Below, piece after piece: positions 9,278 through 19,300 of a stretch of DNA of 64,000 bases. Origin of the DNA: Apricaphanius iberus (taxonomy: Eukaryota; Chordata; Actinopteri; Cyprinodontiformes; Aphaniidae); contig JAPXFQ010000364.1 in NCBI GenBank assembly GCA_028564705.1, forward strand, positions 992,001-1,056,000, written 5' to 3'. Position numbers and translations under genes: made by a program. Numbering within the stretch: position 1 is the first letter of the stretch; each line of letters starts with the position of its first letter. The notes below the pieces were generated by a model. The model saw only the letters and a list, made by a program, of their open reading frames with translations, was not told the DNA's origin and did not search any database.

Positions 9278-10180
9278 ATGACTGAGCCATCTAAGAGCAC
9301 TTCAGCAGAGGTAAAGGCCCTTCGGACCGAGGTGGCACACCTCCGTTGATTGGTGGATTGACTCTGCTCCAAGGACTCTGTTCGAGGCCCACATCGGGCT
9401 GGTCGGGCTTGTCAAGACCCTCCAGCAGCGACCGTCCTCCTCCACCGAACCCAGAATCTGCCTCCCGGACGAGTGGAATGGTTCCGATGGCAAACCAGAC
9501 AGTTTACTAGCCACCCTGGACATGATTTTTGAGTGTCACCCCTGAATTTACGCCTTCTCCCCTCCCAGGGTGGCTCTGCTCACCTCCCTCCTCTCTGGGC
9601 AGGCACAAGAATGAGCGGCTGCCCTATATAATCAAAAGTCCGTACTCTGCAACGATTACGTCCAGTTCGTTGTGGAGCTGCGGAAAATCCTTGGTGCTAC
9701 CCTGCAGTGAAATGGACGTAGAGACACAGCTCCTTCACCTCCGTCAGCAAGACCAACCGGTCTACCTCTTCGCTGCAGAGATCCGGACGCTGGCAGTCAA
9801 GCTAGTCTGGGGAGACTCGGTCCTGCGATCAATCTTCTTGGAGGGCCTCGCCAATTATATCCGGGACAAGATGGTCGGCAGAGAGGCTTCAAAATCTCTC
9901 GACAAGGCCGTCAATCTGGCTCTTGAGATCGACTGTCGAGTGATGAGTCATCCCAGGACAGTGCACCGTCTTCCACCGCTGCGTCCTGCTTCACTCCGCT
10001 CAGCCGAGCCCAGCGCCGCTCCCACTCCGGCGACAGAGAGGAGTCAATGCAGCTGGGACATCTGTCCCCAAACGAGCACGACCGACGCTTCCTCAAGTGC
10101 CTCTGCGCCTGCTGTTAGTCACCCAAACATCGCCGCCTGCAGTGTCCGCTCCGACCGGCAAACGACCAGGCCAGGTGAAA
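9278..10180 (+). pseudogene. gypsy gag remnant
   Basis: Starts at ATG 9278 (MTEPSKSTSAEVKALRTEV) and hits a stop within about 25 codons. The next readable piece is PDEWNGSDGKPDSLLATLD (about 9465-9525), then, after another frame change, the capsid core LLHLRQQDQPVYLFAAEIRT and LEGLANYIRDKMVGREASKS (9730-9900). A relic of the CCHC zinc knuckle is visible near 10100-10160 (SPKHRRLQCPLRP in the third frame). Gag would form the intracellular particle that packages the element RNA. Several stops and shifts make it non-functional. Confidence 0.75.
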
Positions 10181-10189
10181 CTCAGGATA

Positions 10190-11513
10190 TTAACCCCAGC
10201 CCAACAGGACCAGTTTGGTTTCTTCTTCCTGTCCTGCTCGTTCACCGCACTCCACAGCATACATTCGGCGCCCTGCTCGACACCGGAGCGGCGGAGAACT
10301 TCATCACCACCCAACTAGCCACGAAGCTCCAGATTCCGTCCAGTCTCAGTAACTTACAGTGACGGACACCCATTGTAGCCCTATCCCGTCCGACATCACA
10401 CTACCAAGATAAGTCTGTGGGTGGGTGACCACATGGAACTCATCCAGTTTCTTGTCATTGCTTCCAGCTCCACGCCGCTCATCCTGGGCTATCCGTGGTT
10501 CCGCACACACGACCTGCACATCTCCTGGTCCACGCAGCGGATTCTCGGCTGGGGAACCGAGTGCTCGAAGAGGTGTCTCCGTCCCCAATCCTTGGCTCCG
10601 CTCAAGGCCACTTCAGCCCCCAAACTAGAAGATATCCCTCTGTCCTACAGGGATCAGGGGGGGGTTTTCAGCAAGAGCCGAGCTGCCAAGTTATCACCGC
10701 ATAGATCAGACGATATGGCGATCAATTTGATGCCAGGGGCGGAGCCTCCATTTTCCCGTCAGTTTCCCCTCTCACAAGCCGAATCAGCTCAGATGGAGAA
10801 CTACATTGCTAAATCCCTGGACCAAGGGTTCATCCGCCCATCTAACTCTCCAGCATCAGCCAGCTTTTTCTTTGTCAAGAAGAAAGAGGGGACGCTGCAT
10901 CCCTGCATCGACTACAGAGGGTTAAACCAGGTCACCATAAAAGATCGCCATCCACTCCCCCTGCTGAACACTTTTTTGGACTCCCTTTCCCAAAAAAACC
11001 ATTTTCACCCGACTCGACCTCCAAAATGCTAGTAATCTGGTTCGCATTCGAGAAGGGGATGAGTGGAAGATGGCGTTTAGCACCCCCTCTGGCCACTGGG
11101 AGTATCTGGTGAAGCCATTTGGTCTCTACAACAGTCCAGCGGTGTTCCACCGGCTACTAAATGACGTGCTGCGGGACATGCTTGGACGGAGGGTATACTT
11201 AGATGACATCCTGGTCTACCCGGACCAGAAGCTACACCCCTGCTGCTTCTTCTCCCGGAAGTTCATTCCTACACAGCAGTGCTATGGGGTCGGGGATAAT
11301 GAGCTTCTCGCGGTAAAGTCGGCTTTGGAAGAGTGGCGCGATCTGCTCATGGGAACATCCAAACGATTTCTGATCTGGACAGACTTTCAGAGCCTCATGG
11401 TTTCTATGTCTCTATGTCTCAGTGTTCCAACCAACTGCCGCCAGGAGGCTCTGCTCTGGGGCCATTCATCGGCCATAGCCAGCCATCCAGGCGCGGCTAC
11501 GACCCTCAAGTGA
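10190..11513 (+). pseudogene. gypsy pol remnant (protease, RT, RNase H)
   Basis: Protease: FGALLDTGAAENFITTQLAT at about 10265-10325, with the DTGA catalytic motif. After a frame change comes LGYPWFRTHDLHISW, the usual linker, and the RT fingers/palm SPASASFFFVKKKEGTLHPC then IDYRGLNQVTIKDRHPLPLL (10848-10970). A frameshift near 11000 is followed by [20 protein letters not shown] and [12 protein letters not shown], which keeps the YLDD catalytic pair (about 11190-11220). It then jumps straight to CCFFSRKF and [20 protein letters not shown] of RNase H. The RT C-terminus, the RNase H N-terminus and everything after RNase H are missing. Confidence 0.85.
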
Positions 11514-12416
11514 ATTGAATTGAATCACAAAGTTTGTGTAAGTGACTTACACAATTTTCAGACCCCGTGTTTTGTGTAAGCAAGCTTTATAAATAAGAAC
11601 CCAGATCAATTATAAGTTGAAATCTCAGAACTTGTAACCATCCTAATAACTTCCATTCTTGATGTTTTACATGAACTAGGAAGAAAAACAAAGAAGTCTC
11701 TCAAACTCTGTGTAAACACAAGAACAGTGTATATGTAATGCTTTATACAGCCTTCCCAAGTGTTTACCCAACATACATTTGTTGTTAGGAGCGCTGATCT
11801 AGACGGTGAATAAGACATTGCACCAGGTCACCACTTTTATCAATCCACATTTCTTAGCTGAACTTTATGAGTCAGATCGACTTTATCTCCTTATTTTCTC
11901 ATTTTCCTCTGTTAAAACTTACTATGTCTGCAAGAGGATTTTGTCATTATAAAAAACATGAAATGGATTGCAATAGGCCACCAGCTCAAATGACCTCCAG
12001 GTTTTTTTTATGGGTAGATACTACCACAGCTGTCACTTCTTCACTTTCATTGTTTTAAGGGACAATAAAGCTGTCGTCTTTGATGTGTGATTCTGCCTTT
12101 TATTGTCACAATGGGTTAGTTTGGTGAGTTTATTGTTGTTTTGCCACATTGAGTGCTAGTGGTTTTACATTATGTAAGATCCCATATTCTTTTGCTATGT
12201 CCTACTTGTGTTTTTCTAAAATCTAATTTGTCATTTAAATAATTTTAATACTAGGCATTAGTTTTAAGTTTAAGAAGCCTATTTCTGAAACATTATATTT
12301 GTCAAATATCTCATCATTTACATAAACACTTGTTGAATGTTCATTTTATTTATTTTGCTTTAGCTTTACATTTGAGTAACTGGGAATGGGCAACAAAAAT
12401 AAACACATTTTATATA
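11514..12416. other. No feature recognised
   Basis: AT-rich. Begins with a GAATT repeat (aattgaattgaat, possibly a LINE tail) at 11513-11526. Short ORFs are unsupported. Confidence 0.4.
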
Positions 12417-12966
12417 CAGTACAGGCCAAAAGTTTGGACACACCTTCTCATTCAATGTGTTTTCTTTATTTTCATGACTACATTGTAGATTCTCAATTAA
12501 AGCCATCAAAACTATGAATGAACATATAATGTATGGAATTACTGTATGTACTTAAACAAAAAGGGTGAAATCAGTGAATACATGTGTTATATTTTAGATT
12601 CCTCAAAGTAGCCACCCATTGCTCTGATTACTGCTTTGGATTCTCTTGGTCTTCAATAGGTAGTCACCCAAAATGGTTTTCCAACAGTCTTGAAGGAGTT
12701 CCCAGAGTTGCTTAGTACTTGTTGGCCCTTTTCCCTTTACGCCGCGGTACAGATCACCCCAAATAATCTCAATTGGGTTAAGGTCCGGTGACTTTGGAGG
12801 CCAGTTTATTTCATCCTTTTTTCTTTTTTTTTAAGTACTACATAATTCCATATGTTCATTCATAGTTTTGATGCCTTCAATAAATAGGCAATTTGTCATG
12901 AATAGTCATGAAAATAAAGAAAACACATTGAATGACAAGGTGTGTCCAAACTTTTGGCCCATACTG
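12417..12966 (-). mobile_element. Deleted Tc1-like element with both TIRs
   Basis: Ends CAGTACAGGCCAAAAGTTTG (12417) and its inverse (CAGTATGGGCCAAAAG...) ending at 12966; TA precedes the left end. Subterminal sequences are also inverted (tcattcaatgtgttttcttt near the left, its inverse near the right). Only about 190 bp of transposase C-terminus remains on the minus strand (12595-12810), including WPPKSPD where Tc1 has WPPQSPDLNPIE. At about 550 bp it is an internally deleted, MITE-like copy. Confidence 0.85.
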
Positions 12967-12974
12967 TGTACATA

Positions 12975-13815
12975 TTAGAAGTGTCACGATTCTCCAAATC
13001 CTCGACTTTATTTTCGATTTTAGGGTGAAGATTTGATTCTCGATTTTTTTATTTTTATTTTACAGTACATGTAAAAGTAAAGTACATGTTATTTTTAGTC
13101 TAGCCTATGATCATCGGTTTAATTCAATCAATTGTGTACAGTAGATCTTATTTTAAAGACAAAATTTATGCAGTTTTTTAATGATTTTTGTGTAATGTAT
13201 CACATTAGGCATTACTGGTCAAATTGAAATAATTTATTTGAAATAAAGTCTAACATTCTTCTTTAAATAATAAATGTGTAACAGAAAGTGGCTGCCATCT
13301 ACTGACTCTTTACAGTTACTGCAGAATGATTGGGTAAAATGCTCCAGATAGCTGATTCCATCAAGTAAAATCCGGTCTTCTTGTTTACAATGCGAATGTG
13401 GATTTGAGAGTATAAGAAGCGGCTTTAGTGCTGGTCCCGCTGATTCATCTGTCCTGGTCATGTTCGAGCCATAGCTTAGCTTTAGCTACTTGCTTGCGTC
13501 AGCTGATGTCCCCTCTAGACTTGACTCTGATCACGGGGGATTTGATACAGGAAGTTAAAATGTTACCATGTGTTGTTGTGAGTTGTATGAGAACTGGTGA
13601 AAGTTACATGTTAGGGAAAATGCAATGTGTGGTTCTTTGTGATGAGGAAATCTGAGTAAATAGACGGTAGCCAGCTAACTGTTGCTTCGGAGTCCCAAGT
13701 GGTATGCACAGTAAACAGGAATTGGAAGTGATCACGGTCCTCTTTTGGATTTCGCTGCGCAAGGTGGTAATGTAATTTCGATCAATTTCAATACAAAATT
13801 GAGATCGTGACATCC

Positions 13816-13818
<3 letters not shown>
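12975..13818. mobile_element. Non-autonomous TIR element, hAT-like ends
   Basis: Left end TTAGAAGTGTCACGATTCTC and right end, inverted, TTAGGGATGTCACGATCTC. About 845 bp with no transposase. The GGGTGTCACGAT-type ends are common on fish non-autonomous hAT-like repeats. TSDs are not clear because the right side runs into a TA repeat. A third copy of the terminal sequence (attaggggtgtcacgatctc) starts at 13867 just past that repeat. Confidence 0.6.

Positions 13819-13868
<50 letters not shown>
13818..13868. repeat. (TA)n microsatellite
   Basis: About 25 TA units between two copies of the same transposon end. Confidence 0.95.
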
Positions 13869-13871
<3 letters not shown>

Positions 13872-13889
13872 GGGTGTCACGATCTCGAC

Positions 13890-15840
13890 ATATATAATAT
13901 ATGTATATAATATGCATTTTTTTCCATTTTAAAGGGGGTCGGCACCTTCTTCTCAGGCACACAGAGCAATTCTGTGGTATAGTACAGGTATATTACTGTT
14001 AATCTGTAAATTTAATGAATAATATCTCCTACCTATTTGAAATATTGGCCTCACAGCATGTCTGAACTTACGGTGCTTACACACTGAACGCTATAGAAGC
14101 GACCAGAGAGTCCTTTTTTACATGTGAAGTCAATGGAGGAGCGCTATGAAACGCGACTGGGGATCCCGCGACATATCAGCAGCAGATTTGGATCGCGAAA
14201 AAGCAAAAAAGCTTTTCTGCCTGATTTGCACGACCAAGCAGTACGGCTGGTGCATTTCAGGCGCGACTGAAAATACACGCTGTATTTTATGTCTGCCAAA
14301 GAATTTGGAGAATTCTCCGGGTGATGCTGTGACTGAGTGAATGGAGTCACATCATCAGCAGGACATTTAAACTGATAAACACTGTGGCTAATCACCCCGA
14401 GCTACATGACACCATAAAAAAAATAAACATCATAAAGCGGTTAAACTATTAGACAGGAATGCTCTTAAGAGGTTTGTGGGTGGCTCTTAAAAGAGCCGCA
14501 AAACAGCTTCCTCACCCAGACACCCACACCTGGTAATGTCCACCAAAGCACGTCCTGCACCGTTCAATATATTATTAACTTTTACTCACAGCAGACAGAT
14601 CGACAGCCGCTCAGCTTGGTAGTAGGTGTGTCGGCGGGCAAAGCTTGTACCTTCGCGACACAAACTGGGCGAGGAGCCGGGGTGCTTATTGATCCCTCCG
14701 CCTCAGCTCGAATGGTAGCTCGGAGACCATAGCGCACCCGGCAGCTGCACTCACACATGCTAGGCTCAATGGAGATGGTACTCCGGTCCCAGGTTCTGGA
14801 TCCTTTCACCGCTGCTGGGTCTACCCCTGCAGCAGCGTTCCCGACATTTAATGTGGTCAGCTCAGAGACCAGAGTCCACTGGGAGCTCTCGTAAGATCAG
14901 GAAAAGGAGGGAGGGATGAGCAAAAACTTACCCCGATTGGGGTGGAAGAAAAGGAGTCTTAGGAAAGAAGTGCAAACAAGATTATAAACAAAGCAACATG
15001 CAAAACCTGGTGGGTGGCCCAGTCTTTCTCCAGGGGCATAAATTGGGACCAGGAGAAGGAAATATTAGCTTACCTTTTTGTGGAAAATGTACACATTTTT
15101 TTTCCCCTAACAGTTATGCATTGATTATTTATCATTGTCTCTTTTAAATGATAAAGATTAAAAGGGCTCTTATAGCATTTTGGAATAAATTTTATTAGGT
15201 TCATTGAATGAACTCCTCTGTTCTATAGTCAGTAAGCAGATAGAAATTACTTGGTGATAGATTAATGTCCACATCGTTTGCAGTCACTGTAAAACGATGA
15301 CAGCAGGTGCACAAGAGTACTATGAGATTTTTCTTCCAATAAATGCTTCTAAATCAATATGTTCAATTTCACCTTATGGATAGTTTTCACATTTTGGCCC
15401 TCAAAGTGGCACATCTCATCCTGCAGTTGACAGCAGCTAATCTCAAAGCTTTGTTTTTCAGCATGATCCACTGCTTATGAGGCAGATGTGTATTGGATCT
15501 ATCAACCTTTAAAAGTTAACAAGTTGTCTGGGGAAATGCCATTTTTACCAGTTCAATATGTAATGTCAGACTCAGATAAAATGGTGAAGTCATACGCACA
15601 TGCCAGTTGCAGGAGAAGATCTACAGGAATGCCTTATGGCTTACGTAGCTGATTTTAATATTTTTTACTGGATTTCAGTTGCAAAAAAAAAACAATGGGG
15701 AAACAATAAAAAACAGAAGGCTTAAAACAAGCTCTTCTAAATACTAAATTACAAATAGAACAAATATTCAGGACTTTTTTCAGAAGATATTGAGTCAAAA
15801 TGCAGTTTATGATTGCAGAATTTTATTGGTCTCTTCATTT
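13890..15840. other. Mostly unrecognised; short GC-richer islands
   Basis: 14070-14400 has a sharp start (cggtgcttacacactgaacg) that resembles a DNA-transposon end, but no inverse partner was found. 14580-14900 is GC-richer with a 75-codon minus-strand ORF of unknown type. 14900-15840 is AT-rich without features. Confidence 0.35.
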
Positions 15841-17008
15841 AAAGGGGCTATATCATGCAAAAATAACGTTTTTGGAGTTTTCAACCATATGGCAATGCAA
15901 TGTCCTCAAAAAAAAAAACACCAGAGTGATTTTTGGCTTAATTCAAGCATGTCTGAGTAATTCTCCTGAATTCTGCACTCTGAGCAGCTGCCCCTCCCTC
16001 TCCTAGAAATCGACTGGGTGCTAAACTAGTGACATCACTGGTTGAAAGTTGAGTGCTAGAGGTGTCTGCATTGCCCCTGCAGGCAGAGTGGCTTACCCCA
16101 GGGAGGATTTCAAACACACCCTCGTCCCTCTCACAGCTAATGGCTGCTTCAGTTTTTGGCAGCTTGAAACACTTTTTTTTGTTGTATTTTTTTACTTTCT
16201 CTGTGAAAACACCTGTTTGGCTGCATGGATTAGAGGATTTTATTCTAGATCCCTAAAGAACAGCAGCTGGATCAAAGAACAAAGACGCCTGATGGACAGA
16301 GAAGTAAGTGGCTACATGGCAATGCTAATGTGGGTTAGCCATTTATCAAGCTGCTTATGTGATCTTATAACAGCAATGTGTGGTTAATTAATTGATCTGT
16401 AGCATCTCAGAATGCACAGTAAACAGCACACATGGCTTTTTTATATACTGGGCTGGAAAGATATGCTTATTGGATGCAGCTTGTTGGTCTGGACTCTGTC
16501 TAAAGCCTGGAGATTTAGTAAATGAAATAAGCTTTATTGACTCCGTTTTTAACAAAAAAAAAATCAAATAAACCAAACGTCTGAGTCCTTAATATAACAG
16601 AGTTTCATTGTGGTATTCTGGGCTTTTCAAATTATTGGTGAAAATGCTGTTTGTGATGAAGCTTAACACTGTCTGTTTCAGTTTGATCTGCTCCCGGCTT
16701 TGCAGCGGGGAGGAGCGGAGCGCAGTTGGGATGCAGGGGGCGGGTTTATAGAGAAACGATCCGTTTCACTTCATTGTCTAACATTAACTACAGGATACAA
16801 GTTACATTTCAGGACATATTAATACTGTCTAACACTAATTGTAAATTTACCTCTGGTGATGTCTGTATGGAGTCAGAAAATTGGTCAACATTGTTTTTCC
16901 ACCAAAATGAGGATCCAAAACAAAGTGTTGAATTACTGTTAAGTGGCTTGTTATCAATTAAATGCTATTTGAGATGTGCCAAATAGCAATAATTAAGGGT
17001 TTATAACC
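15841..17008. other. Unrecognised repeat-like stretch
   Basis: Starts ggggctatatcatgcaaaaa, a texture seen at ends of fish MITEs, with a GC-richer part at 15985-16130 and 16690-16745. No matching opposite end and no protein motif found. The 112-codon ORF at 16049 is unsupported. Confidence 0.3.
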
Positions 17009-17039
17009 AATCCATCCATCATCTTCCGCTTATCTGGCG

Positions 17040-18078
17040 TTCGGGTATGGGGCAGCATCTTAAGCAGAGAGACCCAGACTTCTCTTTCCTAAGCAAATTT
17101 GGCCAGCTCCTCAGGGGAAATCCCAGGGCATTCCCAAAACAGCCAGGAAATAGAGTCCCTCCTGGGTCTTCTTCAGGGTCTCCTCCCATTGGGAGGTGCG
17201 TGAAAGATATCACAAGGGAGGCATCCAGGCATTCTAAACCAGATGCCCGAGCAACCTCAACTGGCACTTCTCGACGTGTATGAGCATCAGCTCTACACTA
17301 AGCCCCTCCTGGATGACAGAGCTTCTCTCTTAGGAAAATAGCAGACACTCTGTGGAGGTAACTCAGTTCAGCTGTTATATCTATCTTCTTCTTTCGGTCA
17401 TTTCCCAGAGCTCAAGACCATAGATGAGGGTAGGAGTAACAATCAACCAGTAAATCGAGAGCTTTGTCTTTTGACTCAGCTATCCTCTCATTATGAAAAC
17501 TGGTACAGTAATCACATCACTCCAGCCACACAATCCAAATATCAATATTCTGTTCCATTTTTCCCTCATTCATAAACAAGAGCCCAGATACTTAACTCCT
17601 CTACGTGGGGAGGGCCTCAACCCCGACCCAGAGAAAGCACTCTACCCTTTTCTTGGCCAAGTCCATATTCTCGGATTTGGAGGTGCTGATTCTCATCCTA
17701 GCTGCTTCACACTCTGCTATGAACTGCTATAGCAAAAGCAGCAGATAAAGATCTGCTGAAGACCAAATCCTCTGCAAAAACCAGACACCTGGTCCTTAGG
17801 CCACCGAAACAGATCCCCTCAACGCGTTGCCTGCGCATAGAATTTCTGTCCAAAAAAGTTATGAACAGAGTCTGTGACAAAGGGCAGCCATGGCAGAGTC
17901 AAACTCTCACTGGAAAGGAGCCCTTCTTACTGCTGGAAATGTCAGCTAAGCTCTGGCACAGGTTATACAGGTAACTAATAACCTGTATCAAAGGACCTGG
18001 TAACCCATGGTCTCAAAGTACTTTCCACAGGGCATGGACTGGACACGGTCAAATGCTTTCTTTAAGTTCCCCAATAAT
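17040..18078 (-). pseudogene. RTE reverse transcriptase remnant
   Basis: On the minus strand the RT palm region is readable with stops. It shows a CHGCPLSQTLFITFLDRNS-like stretch (about 17830-17900) where the family has RQGCPLS. The catalytic box is at about 17760-17785, reading LVFAEDLV, so the first Asp of FADD has become Glu. The C-terminal domain continues toward 17040. The N-terminal endonuclease would lie in the missing middle. It is non-functional. Confidence 0.65.
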
Positions 18079-18965
18079 GCCCGATGGTTCATTGGCGGCT
18101 CTCGAGGTCTGGGGCTGGATGCCCGGATGCGGTCCGGCTCGGCCCTGGTGCATGCCTGGCTGGTCTTGGGTGTGTCGGGTGGCCGATGTTTGAGGCCGAT
18201 GCCCTCCTTGGGTTGGTCGGGGCACCTCTTATGGGCTTGCCAGTTTTGAATAGTAGGTTGGTGCCATTCGGTGGATCGGCGGGGGTCGAATCTGGCACCC
18301 AGGTCTGCTGCCGGTTCTGTGAGTTCCGCTGCCTGGACAGTTCATTTGGGGTTTTGTCTGGCTTTGGTTGGTTCCCTGGTGTCAGTGCTCAGTTATTGCA
18401 TTAAAATGAACTCTTAGCCCAGATTTTATTTTCCATTTACTGATATCAGTTATTCCCTTTCTCATAGGGAATGTGCAAATGTCAGCAAGTAGGGGTAACC
18501 ACCTGCATAACGGAGCGCCCAGATTTTGACCCAGTTGTCCTGCAGGCAGTTCATGGCACCTCGCTACAGAGTTGTGGCCGAGACTGCACGTGTTATATAC
18601 AACAACACGGCCGGACTGCTGTCCTCACTAATCAAAGCCTACATCAGAAACCCGAGCGGAGCTGTTAGCAATAGAGAATTTCCAATTCTAGTGAATTCCA
18701 GTGCAGTGTAATTGTTTAACCACTTGGGGAACTAAACTAATGGTTTTTGGTACAAAATTTATATTTTCACTAAAATGTACTAAAATACATAAAATAATGA
18801 CCGGACATGAAGATAGTGCTATTATAGACTAAGTTATACAGTTTATCAAAAAAAAAGGAGATTTTGGAGTGAGTTGCGCTTTAAGAATTAATTAATAATT
18901 TCCCTCTAGGATCAATAAAGTATTTTTGAATTGAACTGAATTGAATTCCCGAGAGCTGTCTTATG
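18079..18965. other. Sequence replacing the RTE middle; GC-rich repeat and LINE tail
   Basis: 18085-18370 is strongly G/C-rich with repeated ggtcgg, ggccgatg and ggctgg motifs, distinct from everything nearby. 18520-18670 has short unrecognised ORFs. 18895-18960 ends in tttccctctaggatcaataa then agtatttttgaattgaactgaattgaat, the tail of a LINE-like element with TTGAA units. Confidence 0.45.
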
Positions 18966-19300
18966 CAGCTGCAGAACGGACCGTCAAGTTACCCCCCTTC
19001 AGCCACCACACATCACCTAGTGCCCTTTGGCTCCTCCCACAGGTGATGAGCCCATGGGAAGGCGGACCCATGTTTCCTCCTCAGGCTAAGCCCTACCAGG
19101 CCCCATAGATAAAAGCCCAACCACCAGGTACTCAACAGCATGCCCCACCTTCGGGCCTGGCTCCAGCGGGGGGTCCAGGTGAACTGCATCTGGGCGAGGG
19201 AACACTGTGACCATTGGTCATACTCAACCTAAGAGGCCTTTGGGCTGTGCTTTGTCTGATCTCTCACCTAGGGCATAAAGCCTCAGATGACTTCAGATCC

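Larger units (their letters stand above)
9049..11513 (+). mobile_element. Broken Ty3/gypsy retrotransposon, plus strand
   Basis: Order gag - protease - reverse transcriptase - RNase H is that of Ty3/gypsy. It is distinctly GC-richer than its flanks. There are frameshifts in gag and RT, a deletion between the RT catalytic box and RNase H, and no visible integrase or LTRs. It ends abruptly at 11513 in gaattgaattgaat. Confidence 0.88.
17009..19300 (-). mobile_element. RTE-type LINE with middle replaced
   Basis: 17009-18078 is the antisense 3' half of a fish RTE LINE (Rex3/Expander-like from memory), beginning at the 3' tail as ccatccatcatcttccgctt. 18966-19300 is the antisense 5' part of the same family: ctcctcccacaggtgatgag, gggcctggctccagc and cctagggcataaagcc are in the expected order. 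The two ends are collinear and in one orientation, so I read one old copy whose central ORF was lost and replaced by about 890 bp of other sequence. Confidence 0.7.

Noticed and set aside
14070..14400. DNA transposon starting cggtgcttacacactgaacg
   Set aside because: No inverse end or target duplication found, so no element could be delimited.
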